Shown here: positions 24,596 to 32,241 of the stretch, one piece after another
How positions within the stretch are numbered: position 1 is the stretch's first letter
How the letters are laid out: each line of letters begins with the position of its first letter
NCBI GenBank assembly: GCA_031976395.1
Contig: DALYLJ010000008.1
Coordinates: 1 to 37,593 of the forward strand
Reading direction: 5' to 3'
Source of the DNA: UBA11164 sp002420085
GTDB lineage: Bacteria; Pseudomonadota; Gammaproteobacteria; Xanthomonadales; Xanthomonadaceae
Length of the DNA: 37,593 nt
Translations under genes and position numbers: made by a program
Notes under the pieces: model-generated
The model's input: only the letters and a program-made list of their open reading frames with translations
Databases searched by the model: none
Told to the model about the DNA's origin: nothing

Positions 24596-26533
24596 ATGAG
24601 TTATCTGGGTGCATTGCGACTGCATTTCGCCGGCCGCTTCCAGGCCAATGTGTCGACCGTCAACAACGATCCGGGGCATTTCGACAATGCCGTGTTCAAG
24701 CCGGAATACCAGCAGTTGCAGGGGGTCAATTTCATGGCCCAGGCCAATGGCTGGTTCAATCCCGAGGGCGATGCCGCCTGGCGTCTGCTCGGCTGTACGG
24801 TCACTTCGGCCTGGATGCCGTCCGGCAGTTCGGTGTCGGTATCGGTGTCGACCTCCGATCCGGTGCTGGCCTGCATCGTTGCCGATTCCGACGGCTTGCC
24901 GCCGGCCAAGCTGTGCGACCTCGACTCGGAGCAGCAACTGGTGTCGGAAATCTGGGGTTTGCAGGTGCGCATCGCCGATCGTCAGGGCAACACCCTGCTG
25001 TGCGGCGATTACGATCCGGCGGCGTTCATCGACATCTGGGATCGTGCCACGGTCTCGGCCGGTGGCGATGCCGACGCTGGCGCGATGTACCAGTCGGTGC
25101 TGCGCAATCTGGTCTGGTCGGATGTCTCCGGCTCGCCCTTCCTGACCGCCCTGAAGGCCGCTGCCGGCGATGGCCTGCTGTCGATCAAGTTCAATGTCGA
25201 TAGCTTCAATCTCGATTACACCTCGCCCGATTTCATGACCGGCCGGATCGCCGGGACCATCGGTCCGGCCAGCGCTGATGAACCGAGCCATCTGGTGCTG
25301 GGTCGCCAGTTCATGGCAGCAGCCGGGCAGGGCGGCAATTTCTTCATGCCGGCCGGTGGCATCAATTTCTGTGTGGCCCGGGTGGATGCGGTGAGCCGGT
25401 TGATCTACCTCGATCTCGGCAATGCCCTCCAGACCGGTGCCGGCGATGCCCTGATCGATATCGGCGATATCACCCTGGCTGTCGCGACCGGGTCGAACTC
25501 GACCGGACCCGGTGGCAGCACCCCGATCGGAGTGCTTCCGGCCACCGGCGCGGATGGCTACACCGGCGCCGACTGGTATGCCCGTACCGCTGGGGTGGTG
25601 GTGCTGCCGGTGTCGGATTCGCTGCTGGCGACGGTCCAGGACTCGCCCCTGGTGCTGTACAGCGGCAACGGGTCGAGCATCCGCGAGTCGAGTACCGGCC
25701 TGTTCGTGCGCGCCGACCGTTTCGTGTTCCGTGCCAGTCCGGGCGATACCCTGAGCATCGTCTGCCATGCCACCCGATTCGGCGCACCGGTTCCGGACGG
25801 CACGGTCATCGCGTTTGGCGCCGACAGTTCCCAGCTTCAGCCGAGCAACATGATCAACCCCATGGATGTGCCACCGGTGGCGACCCCGTTGTCGGCGATC
25901 GGCTACGCCACGGCCAGCAGTCTGCTGACCGCCAGCACCGACGCGGCCGGCCGGGTCGTGCTGAGCCTGCCGGTGAGCGATCCGGGTCAGCCGCGTTGGT
26001 TCAAGGGCGGTCTGGATTTCGGCATCGATGGCCAGGTCTACGGCATCCGTCCGGCGTTCCAGGACGTTGCCGACAACGGGCTGATCAATCCGTGGAATTT
26101 CGTCAGCATCCTGCTCTGGAGTGCTTACCAGAGCCAGACCGAGCCGCCGACCTGGTATGGCGACCTGCAACCGATCTTCCAGCAGTACGCCAATCTCTAT
26201 CCGGTGATGAACCGATTCCTGAATCTGGCCGACTACGACGCGGTGGTCGCCAATCGGCGGCTGTTGCTGCTGGCATTCGGCTTGAATCCAGCCGACCCGA
26301 ACAGCATGCCGGTCACCCGCGATCTGTCGCCGGCCAAGCGCTCGGCCATCCTCACCTGGTTGCAGCAGCCGGTGCCGCCACTCGGAGAACCACCGGCCGC
26401 GATATCAGGCAGAACAGCGGCGGCGCCGGTTGCCGTTACCGCCAGTTCCGATGTCTCGCTTCCCGATCGCCGTGGCCCGCAGGGTGGCAAGGCATCGGCG
26501 ATGACCCGCCGTCTGGCGGCTCGCAGCCATTGA
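24596..26533 (+). CDS. VioB/RebD N-terminal-domain-like protein
   Basis: This 645-residue protein has no signal peptide or membrane helix. Its start, LRLHFAGRFQANVSTVNNDPGHFDNA, and its end, LYPVMNRFLNLADY...MPVTRDLSPAKRSAILTWL, resemble from memory the first and last parts of the region that precedes the ferritin-like domain in VioB and RebD (for example 'LPRLHFAG', and 'VYPFMSDKVFSLAD...STRELSAPKA'). The middle (about 90-450) is beta-rich with many Gly/Ser loops. An Ala/Arg-rich tail of about 50 residues ends the protein. Because a VioB-type ferritin-like gene follows after 18 bases, the pair looks like a split VioB. AGGAG upstream sets the ATG. The similarity is recalled, not computed, so the family link is probable rather than proven. 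Confidence 0.65.
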   Translation: MSYLGALRLHFAGRFQANVSTVNNDPGHFDNAVFKPEYQQLQGVNFMAQANGWFNPEGDAAWRLLGCTVTSAWMPSGSSVSVSVSTSDPVLACIVADSDGLPPAKLCDLDSEQQLVSEIWGLQVRIADRQGNTLLCGDYDPAAFIDIWDRATVSAGGDADAGAMYQSVLRNLVWSDVSGSPFLTALKAAAGDGLLSIKFNVDSFNLDYTSPDFMTGRIAGTIGPASADEPSHLVLGRQFMAAAGQGGNFFMPAGGINFCVARVDAVSRLIYLDLGNALQTGAGDALIDIGDITLAVATGSNSTGPGGSTPIGVLPATGADGYTGADWYARTAGVVVLPVSDSLLATVQDSPLVLYSGNGSSIRESSTGLFVRADRFVFRASPGDTLSIVCHATRFGAPVPDGTVIAFGADSSQLQPSNMINPMDVPPVATPLSAIGYATASSLLTASTDAAGRVVLSLPVSDPGQPRWFKGGLDFGIDGQVYGIRPAFQDVADNGLINPWNFVSILLWSAYQSQTEPPTWYGDLQPIFQQYANLYPVMNRFLNLADYDAVVANRRLLLLAFGLNPADPNSMPVTRDLSPAKRSAILTWLQQPVPPLGEPPAAISGRTAAAPVAVTASSDVSLPDRRGPQGGKASAMTRRLAARSH

Positions 26534-26551
26534 ATCCGAGGAGAACGGTCC

Positions 26552-27592
26552 ATGATTCGTCTCAAGCAAGCCACGATCGCTGGCCTCGACCAGCCCGGTG
26601 TCGCCGCCATCCAACTCGCCCTGCAACAGGCGGTCGAACTGGAGCATTCGACCATCCCGGTTTACCTGTACGCGCTGTACTCGCTCGATGCCGGCAAGAA
26701 CCCGGCGATCGCCTCGATCCTGCAATCGGTGGTGGTCGAGGAGATGCTGCACATGACCCTGGCGGCCAATGTTCTCAATGCCATCGGCGGATCACCGGTG
26801 ATCGATGCGCCGGGCTTCATCCCGAGCTACCCCGGGCCGCTGCCGGGCGGGGTCGAAGCCGATCTGGTCGTCCACCTGACACCGTTCACGCCCGATCAAC
26901 TGATGACCTTCCTGCAGATCGAGCAGCCGGAGGATCCGATCGCGATCAAGCGCGACCCCAGCGCTCAGGACGATGGCATCACCATCGGTGAGTTCTACCA
27001 GGCGATCATCAAGGCGCTGTCCGCCCTGCCGGCCACTGCCTTTTACAATCCGCCGCGCAATCAGGTCGGTCCAGACCTGATGGACGGTGCGATCGTGGTC
27101 AGTGATCTGGCCAGTGCCACCGCCGCGCTGAACACCATCATCGAGCAGGGTGAGGGCACCGCGAGTTCGCCCGAGGAATCGGCCAACAGCGATCAGCCGG
27201 CGCACTATTACCGGTTCATGGAGATCTATCGGGCCGCCCGGTTGCAGCCGGCGCCACACCGCGATCCGCCCTGGGCGTTCAATGGCGCGCCGGTGTTGTT
27301 CGATGCCGCTGGGGTCTACCCGGTGCCCAGCGATCCCAAGGCCAGCGACTATCCGGTCGGCTCGGCGCAGGCGTTCGCCAACGATACCTTCAACTACACC
27401 TACACCAGCTTGCTCGGAGCCCTGCACAGCCTGTTCAACGGCCAGGCCAATCAGGCGCAGATGAATCGCGCGATCGGCCTGATGATGTCGCTCAAGGGCC
27501 AGGCCAGGGCGATGATGGCGGGCATTCCGAATGCCTCGGCGCCTTACACCGGACCGAGCTTCGAGTATCAACCGGTCAACCCTGGGCCGTGA
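26552..27592 (+). CDS. VioB-type ferritin-like protein, paralogue 2
   Basis: This 346-residue paralogue of the protein at 19120 shares the order and spacing of its key residues: Glu29/Glu31/His32 in VELEHSTIPVYLYALYSL, Glu64 and His67 in EEMLHMTLAANVLNAIGG, EQGEG (198-202) and HYYRF starting at His218. PSYPGPLPGGVEADLVVHL also matches. Both proteins end with a similar GP-x-F-(D/E)-Y tail. It differs in a longer segment between the second helix pair and the EQGEG motif, with the insert ATAFYNPPRNQVG. GAGGAG ahead of the ATG is a strong ribosome-binding site. It follows the VioB-N-like gene by 18 bases and closes the run. It is probably cytoplasmic; the reaction is unknown. Confidence 0.85.
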   Translation: MIRLKQATIAGLDQPGVAAIQLALQQAVELEHSTIPVYLYALYSLDAGKNPAIASILQSVVVEEMLHMTLAANVLNAIGGSPVIDAPGFIPSYPGPLPGGVEADLVVHLTPFTPDQLMTFLQIEQPEDPIAIKRDPSAQDDGITIGEFYQAIIKALSALPATAFYNPPRNQVGPDLMDGAIVVSDLASATAALNTIIEQGEGTASSPEESANSDQPAHYYRFMEIYRAARLQPAPHRDPPWAFNGAPVLFDAAGVYPVPSDPKASDYPVGSAQAFANDTFNYTYTSLLGALHSLFNGQANQAQMNRAIGLMMSLKGQARAMMAGIPNASAPYTGPSFEYQPVNPGP

Positions 27593-27613
27593 ATCGGCAG
27601 GGCTCGGGTGGAT

Positions 27614-27640
27614 GGTGCGAGCGTGTGGCTGGCTCGCGCC
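27614..27640. terminator. Bidirectional terminator-like hairpin
   Basis: GGTGCGAGC (27614-27622) pairs with GCTCGCGCC (27632-27640) through nine base pairs including one G-U, with a 9-nt loop. It lies in the 49-bp gap between the convergent stops of the second ferritin-like gene and msrQ. There is no T-tract. Confidence 0.5.
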
Positions 27641-27641
27641 A

Positions 27642-28271
27642 TCAGCCCGGCGGCGATCGCCTGGCCGGTGCCGATGGTCCAGCGTTTGGCCTGGTCGTGG
27701 GCGTGGCGGCCGAGCGGCGGCCGAGCGGCAGCCGCAGGGCCAGCAGTACGGCGGTGATCCCGATGTAGATCAGCGGCTCGCGGGTGTCGGCCTTGACCAG
27801 CCACACGAAGTGCAGCCCGGCGGCGATCACCGCCGGGTAGATCAGTCGATGCAGGCGTCGCCACTGCCGGCCGAGCCGGCGGATGGCGGCGCGGGTCGAG
27901 GTCAGCGCCAGCGGCAGCAGCAGGAGCCAGGCGCTGGCACCGGCCATGATGTAGGGGCGCTGGCTCAGATCGTCCAGAATCTGTCGCCAGTAGCCGCCCA
28001 GGTCGAGCACCAGGTAGACCGCCAGATGCAGACTGGCGTAAGCGAAGGCCCACAGGCCGAGCATGCGCCGATAGCCGAGCCAGCCGGAATGGCCGGTGAT
28101 CCGTCGCAGTGGGGTCATCGCCAGGCAGGCCAGCAGCAGGCGCAGTGCCCATTGCCCGGTTTCGTGGCTGAGTTCGGCGATCGGGTCGGCGCCGAGTTGA
28201 TCGCGCACGGTCGCCCAGATCAGCCACAGTGCCGGGCTTGCAGCGGTCAGATGCGCCAGCCACCGGATCAT
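27642..28271 (-). CDS. msrQ: MsrQ, haem-binding quinol-linked partner of MsrP
   Basis: This 209-residue membrane protein is the MsrQ (YedZ) component, which takes electrons from the quinone pool and passes them to MsrP in the periplasm. About six helices are visible. The family's histidines occur in the expected helices: HETGQWALRLLLACLAMTPLRR, the YRRMLGLWAFAYASLHLAVYL stretch, and RRLHRLIYPAVIAAGLHFVW. The C-terminal 25 residues are a Pro/Ala/Arg-rich tail. It follows msrP by 49 bases on the same strand, the normal order for this pair. Confidence 0.92.
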   Translation of the reverse strand: MIRWLAHLTAASPALWLIWATVRDQLGADPIAELSHETGQWALRLLLACLAMTPLRRITGHSGWLGYRRMLGLWAFAYASLHLAVYLVLDLGGYWRQILDDLSQRPYIMAGASAWLLLLPLALTSTRAAIRRLGRQWRRLHRLIYPAVIAAGLHFVWLVKADTREPLIYIGITAVLLALRLPLGRRSAATPTTRPNAGPSAPARRSPPG

Positions 28272-28320
28272 GCGGATGCATTGATCCGGGTCGAGTCAGC
28301 GCATGCCGGTCGGCCTGACA

Positions 28321-29295
28321 TCAGAACCACCGCCGCAGGTCCATGCCGGCATACAGCGATGCCACCTGATCGGCATAGCCGTTGAATGGCAGGGTCGGGA
28401 TGCGACGCGCGAACAGGGTGCGGCCGGTGCCGGCGATCCGGCGTTCGCTGGCCTGACTCCAGCGTGGATGATCGACCTCGGGATTGACGTTGGAGTAGAA
28501 GCCGTATTCGCGCGGCTGCGACTGGTTCCAACTGGTGACCGGCATGGTCTCGACGAACCGGATGGCGATGATCGACTTGCTGCTCTTGAAGCCGTACTTC
28601 CAGGGCACCACCAGGCGCAGCGGGGCGCCATTCTGGTTGGGCAGCGGCCGACCATACATGCCGGTGGCGAGCAGGGTCAGCGGATGCATCGCCTCATCGA
28701 TGCGCAGGCCCTCGCGATACGGCCAGTCGAGGACCGGTCGCCGGACTCCCGGCATCTGACGCGGATCGGCGAGGGTGGTGAAGGCGACGTACTTGGCCCT
28801 GGAGGTCGGCTTGCATCGACGCAGCACCGCCGACAGCGGGATGCCGAGCCACGGGATGACCATCGACCAGCCCTCGACACAGCGCAGCCGGTAGATGCGT
28901 TCCTCGGGCGCCAATCCGGCCAGCAGATCCTCCAGCGCGAACACGCCGGTGTGCTCGGCCTCGCCGGCGATCGCCACGCTCCACGGTGATACGCTCATCC
29001 GATGGGCGTGCTTGGCCGGATCGCGCTTGTCGGTGCCGAATTCGTAGAAATTGTTGTAGCCGGTGGCGTCGGCGTACTCGGTCAGGACTTCTTCGGCCGA
29101 TCCTCCCCCGGATGCCGGTTCGGCCGATTCGGCGGCATGCACGCCCTCCGGATTGCCGCAGCCGATCAGACCAAGGCCGGTGCCGGCCAGCGCCGCTGCC
29201 ATCAGGCTTCGGCGCATCCGGTAGACCGGTTCCGGAGTGATCTCGCTGGCCCGGAGTCGATGATCCTGCCAGGTCGGTTTGATCGGTTTCGGCAT
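28321..29295 (-). CDS. msrP: MsrP, periplasmic molybdenum protein-methionine-sulfoxide reductase
   Basis: This 324-residue enzyme repairs oxidised methionines in envelope proteins using a molybdopterin cofactor. The N-terminal RRSLMAAALAGTGLGLIG is a twin-arginine signal. Unusually, it is followed by Cys in LIGCG, which fits a lipobox, so the mature protein may be lipid-anchored. The molybdenum ligand is Cys139 in YRLRCVEGWSMVIPW. Other family segments are YNNFYEFGTDK, the PLTLLATGMYGRPLPNQNGAPLRLVVPWKYGFKS stretch and TSWNQSQPREYGFYSNVNP. The ATG at 29295 has GGAG six bases upstream. Regulation is not evident. Confidence 0.93.
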   Translation of the reverse strand: MPKPIKPTWQDHRLRASEITPEPVYRMRRSLMAAALAGTGLGLIGCGNPEGVHAAESAEPASGGGSAEEVLTEYADATGYNNFYEFGTDKRDPAKHAHRMSVSPWSVAIAGEAEHTGVFALEDLLAGLAPEERIYRLRCVEGWSMVIPWLGIPLSAVLRRCKPTSRAKYVAFTTLADPRQMPGVRRPVLDWPYREGLRIDEAMHPLTLLATGMYGRPLPNQNGAPLRLVVPWKYGFKSSKSIIAIRFVETMPVTSWNQSQPREYGFYSNVNPEVDHPRWSQASERRIAGTGRTLFARRIPTLPFNGYADQVASLYAGMDLRRWF

Positions 29296-29472
29296 GGCGG
29301 TCTCCAAGCCATTCGGGGGTGGGGCGGATTGCTCGGGCGTGGCCGGCAGTTTCCGACCGATCGAGCATACCGTGTCCGATGCAGGCCGCCGTGAAGCGTT
29401 CGTTCGCTCCGATGCCGATGGCCTGGCCGTTTCACCTGACGCACGTTCAGCCCAAGCTGCCGGACCGCCTCG

Positions 29473-29618
29473 CACGGTATCAACGGGCGTGCAGGCACTG
29501 CCTGATCCTCGGCCGATCCAACTCACGGTGACGCATCGTGAGGTTCTCCCCTCGTCACACCTGCTCCAACCGAACCGGGACACTTCAGCCTTGGACACAG
29601 GGGACAGTGTGGCGTTGG
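29473..29618 (+). repeat. Degenerate dispersed repeat, copy 2
   Basis: This copy matches 13968-14115 along roughly its whole length by eye, with an identical 25-bp core at 29579-29603. The GTGACG/CGTCAC stem around 29528-29558 replaces the TGACGC/GCGTCA stem of copy 1, so pairing is preserved while the bases shift. No coding sequence is linked to it. Confidence 0.7.
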
Positions 29619-29670
29619 GCGAAACCGCACGTTACCGCACGTTTGCAGGGGTCGCGAATGGCTCGGGGCA

Positions 29671-29679
29671 TGCTATGCT
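29671..29679 (+). promoter_or_regulatory. Candidate extended -10 for serA
   Basis: TGCTATGCT fits an extended -10 (TGn-TATGCT), which can work without a good -35. The implied leader is about 215 nt, long enough for post-transcriptional control, but I see no known riboswitch. Confidence 0.35.
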
Positions 29680-29900
29680 CGCCCGGCAAGGTTCAGGACT
29701 CCCATGCTTGTGAAGCCCCGTCTCCTGACCCGCGGCATTCGTTCTCGCCTGCCGTCCGGTCCCGTTTCATCGCCGCGTCCCGCACTGGGGCCGGCCACGA
29801 CCGTGCGCTTCCCGGCCCGCGCCCTGACCCTTTGCGTCCGTTCGCCGCTCGTTCGGCGTCCTCCCTGCTTTTCGCTTCCCTATCGCAAATGGAGTCTCGA

Positions 29901-31463
29901 ATGCGTGTATTGGCCTGTGACGGCATTCATGCCGATGGTTTGAACATGTTCCGCTCGGCCGGCTGGACGGTCGAAGTGTCCGGTCCGATCGGCTCGCCGC
30001 AGGCATTGGCGAAGGCGCTCGACGGCGTCGATGCCCTGCTGGTCCGGTCGGCGACCAAGGTGCCGGCCGAGGCCTTGGTCGGTGCCGGGCGCTTGAAGGT
30101 GATCGGTCGCGCCGGTGCCGGCGTCGATACCATCGATGTCGAGGCAGCCACCACCCGCGGCATCGCGGTGATGAATGCCCCGGACGGCAATACCCTGGCG
30201 GCCGCCGAGCATGCGCTGTCGCTGCTGTTCGCCCTGGCTCGCCGGGTGGCGCCAGCCGATGCCGGCATGAAGGCCGGCCAGTGGCCGAAGACCGGCCTGG
30301 TCGGATTCGAGTTGGAGGGCAAGAAGCTCGGCATCATCGGACTGGGTCGGATCGGTTCGACCGTGGCCCGCAAGGCGCGTGGCATCGGCATGGAGGTGGC
30401 CGCCTATGATCCGTTCCTGCCGGTGTCGGCGGCCGGCAAGGGCAGTGTGCCGCTGATGACGCTGGAGGATCTGCTGGCCTGGGCCGATGTCATCACCCTG
30501 CACGTGCCGCGCACCAAGGAAACCACCAACCTGCTCAGTGAGGCCAATCTGCGCCGGATGAAGCCGGGCGGTTACCTGATCAATGCCGCGCGCGGTGGAC
30601 TGGTCGATGAGGAGGCACTGCTGCGGGTGCTGGATGACGAACACCTGGCCGGGGCCGCGCTGGACACCTTCAGCACCGAGCCGCTGCCGGCCGATTCGCC
30701 GTTGCGGGTACATCCGAAACTGTTGCTCACGCCGCACCTGGGTGCGTCCACCGGTGAGGCACAGCAGGCGGTCAGCACCATCCTGGCCCGCCAGATCATC
30801 GATTTCATCGAAACCGGGGCGGTTGCCGGCTGCGTCAACCTGCCGCCGCTCAGTGCCGAGGCGGCACGCGAGATCGGGCCGTGGATCCCGCTGATGGGCG
30901 CGCTCGGACGACTGGCGACTCGGCTGGCGCCGGCACCGACCCGACTCGAACTGGCCTATCGTGGCCGCACTGAATCGCTGGATGCCAAGCCCTTGACCCG
31001 GTTGCTGGTCGCCAGCCTGCTCGGTGCCCATTCTGGCCGGGTCACGCCGGTGAATGCGCTGGCCGAGGCGGCCGCGCGTGGCCTCGATGTGACCGAATCG
31101 GTCGGTGGTGACGGCGATGGCTTCGATCGCCTGCTGCGGTTGCGGATCGGCAGCAACGGCCAGACCCGGGAGGTCGAGGCGACCCTGCATCGCGGCCCAC
31201 GGGTGGTTCGTCTGGATGGCGTCGAGGTCGAATTCGATCCCAGTGCCCATGTCCTGCTGATGCGCAACGAGGACCGTCCAGGCGTGATCGGCACGATCGG
31301 CACCCAACTCGGCAAGGCCGGCACCAACATCATCAATTTCTCGCTCGGCGCCACCGGTGATGGTCAGGCGGTCGCTGCGATCACGGTCGATCGTGAAGTG
31401 CCCGACAGCACCCTGGCCGAACTGCGGCGCATCCCCGGCATCGTCTCCTTGGAGGCGATCTGA
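29901..31463 (+). CDS. serA: D-3-phosphoglycerate dehydrogenase, long form
   Basis: This 520-residue enzyme oxidises 3-phosphoglycerate to 3-phosphohydroxypyruvate, the first step of serine synthesis. It is the long type: the catalytic and NAD domains (GLGRIG at 147-152; later the usual Arg, Glu and His residues, with PHLGAST bearing the catalytic His) are followed by an intervening substrate-binding-like domain (about 315-445) and a C-terminal ACT domain (VLLMRNEDRPGVIGTIG, about 450-520). The ATG at 29901 has GGAG seven bases upstream. An in-frame ATG at 29889 is a less likely start. The TGA overlaps the next ATG by one base (31461-31465). Confidence 0.95.
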   Translation: MRVLACDGIHADGLNMFRSAGWTVEVSGPIGSPQALAKALDGVDALLVRSATKVPAEALVGAGRLKVIGRAGAGVDTIDVEAATTRGIAVMNAPDGNTLAAAEHALSLLFALARRVAPADAGMKAGQWPKTGLVGFELEGKKLGIIGLGRIGSTVARKARGIGMEVAAYDPFLPVSAAGKGSVPLMTLEDLLAWADVITLHVPRTKETTNLLSEANLRRMKPGGYLINAARGGLVDEEALLRVLDDEHLAGAALDTFSTEPLPADSPLRVHPKLLLTPHLGASTGEAQQAVSTILARQIIDFIETGAVAGCVNLPPLSAEAAREIGPWIPLMGALGRLATRLAPAPTRLELAYRGRTESLDAKPLTRLLVASLLGAHSGRVTPVNALAEAAARGLDVTESVGGDGDGFDRLLRLRIGSNGQTREVEATLHRGPRVVRLDGVEVEFDPSAHVLLMRNEDRPGVIGTIGTQLGKAGTNIINFSLGATGDGQAVAAITVDREVPDSTLAELRRIPGIVSLEAI

Positions 31464-32113
31464 TGCGCATCGTACTGGTACGACACGGAGAGACGCCCTG
31501 GAATGCCGAAGGCCGTTATCAGGGCCGACGCGACATCCCGCTGTCGCCGATCGGCGAGGCCCAAGCCCGTGCCCTCGGTCGTCGGCTGGCCGATGCTGCG
31601 ATCGACCGGGCGGTGGCCTCACCGCTGATCCGAGCGCGCCACACGGCTGAACTTGCGCTTGGGCCGGACCGGTCCGGGTCGCTGGAACTGGATCCGGGGT
31701 TTGCCGAGATCGGTCATGGCGACTGGGAGGGTCTGTTGGCCAGCGAGATCCACCAGCGTGATCCCGCGCGTCTGGCGGCCTGGCGTTCCGATCCGGTCTC
31801 GGTTCAGATGCCGGGGCCGGGGGGGGAATCGTTGGCCGAGGTCATGGCCCGTGCCTGGCCGGCCTTCGAGCGTGCCTGTGCCGGACTGACGGCGAGCCAG
31901 ACCTTGCTGGTGGTCGCCCACGACGCGGTCAATCGCCTGCTGCTGTGTCGAGTGCTTGGTCTGTCCCTGGCCCGGCTGTGGAGTTTTCGGCAGGCGCCGA
32001 CCACCCTCAACCTGCTCGAAGGGCCGAGCGTCGATGCCCTGGAGGTGGTCCGTCTGAACGATTGTGGCCACCACACCGCGTTGTTCGGCGAGGCGGTGCA
32101 TCGGGCACTGTAG
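31463..32113 (+). CDS. Histidine phosphatase family protein, possible phosphoserine phosphatase
   Basis: This 216-residue protein is a phosphoglycerate-mutase-like histidine phosphatase. RHGETPWN (from Arg7, with catalytic His8), SPLIRARHTAE, FAEIGHGDWEG and VVAHDAVNR (His153) are the four expected active-site segments. The start overlaps the serA stop by one base, so the two are translated together. Metal-independent phosphoserine phosphatases of this fold exist in other bacteria, so it could catalyse the last step of serine synthesis. An alpha-ribazole phosphatase or broad sugar phosphatase is also possible. The fold is certain; the substrate is inferred from the coupling. Confidence 0.88.
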   Translation: MRIVLVRHGETPWNAEGRYQGRRDIPLSPIGEAQARALGRRLADAAIDRAVASPLIRARHTAELALGPDRSGSLELDPGFAEIGHGDWEGLLASEIHQRDPARLAAWRSDPVSVQMPGPGGESLAEVMARAWPAFERACAGLTASQTLLVVAHDAVNRLLLCRVLGLSLARLWSFRQAPTTLNLLEGPSVDALEVVRLNDCGHHTALFGEAVHRAL

Positions 32114-32135
32114 CCACCGGCGAGCCTGCTGGCGG

Positions 32136-32151
32136 ACCCTGCCGGCAGGGT
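32136..32151 (+). terminator. Palindromic terminator candidate after serA-phosphatase
   Basis: ACCCTGCCGGCAGGGT is a perfect 16-base palindrome (stem ACCCTG/CAGGGT, loop CCGG), 23 bases after the phosphatase stop. It is followed only by TT and then CGGG. It could also be a dimeric protein-binding site. Confidence 0.45.
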
Positions 32152-32200
32152 TTCGGGATCGGTCGGGGCCGGGCAGTGACAGGATCGCTGCCCGGCCGCC

Positions 32201-32209
32201 TGCTACAGT
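32201..32209 (+). promoter_or_regulatory. Candidate extended -10 for the beta-CASP nuclease gene
   Basis: TGCTACAGT reads as TGC followed by TACAGT, 32 bases before the ATG at 32242. The -35 region is weak. Confidence 0.35.
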
Positions 32210-32241
32210 GAGGACGAGTGAGGTCGGGATCGGAGCAATTC

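Larger units (their letters stand above)
29296..29900. other. Long intergenic region between msrP and serA
   Basis: These 605 bases contain no gene I can support. They hold the second copy of the dispersed repeat (29473-29618), a candidate extended -10 for serA (29671-29679) and then about 220 nt of pyrimidine-rich leader ending in GGAG before the serA ATG. A 79-codon frame at 29704-29943 overlaps serA, but it shows no family resemblance and no good start. Confidence 0.6.

Noticed and set aside
19120..27592. A violacein or rebeccamycin gene cluster
   Set aside because: Only VioB-like domains are present. No tryptophan oxidase, flavin monooxygenase or VioE-like gene is in the window.
29704..29943. 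Leader peptide gene for serA
   Set aside because: The 79-codon frame overlaps serA out of phase, has no ribosome-binding site worth noting and shows no run of serine codons or attenuator hairpins.
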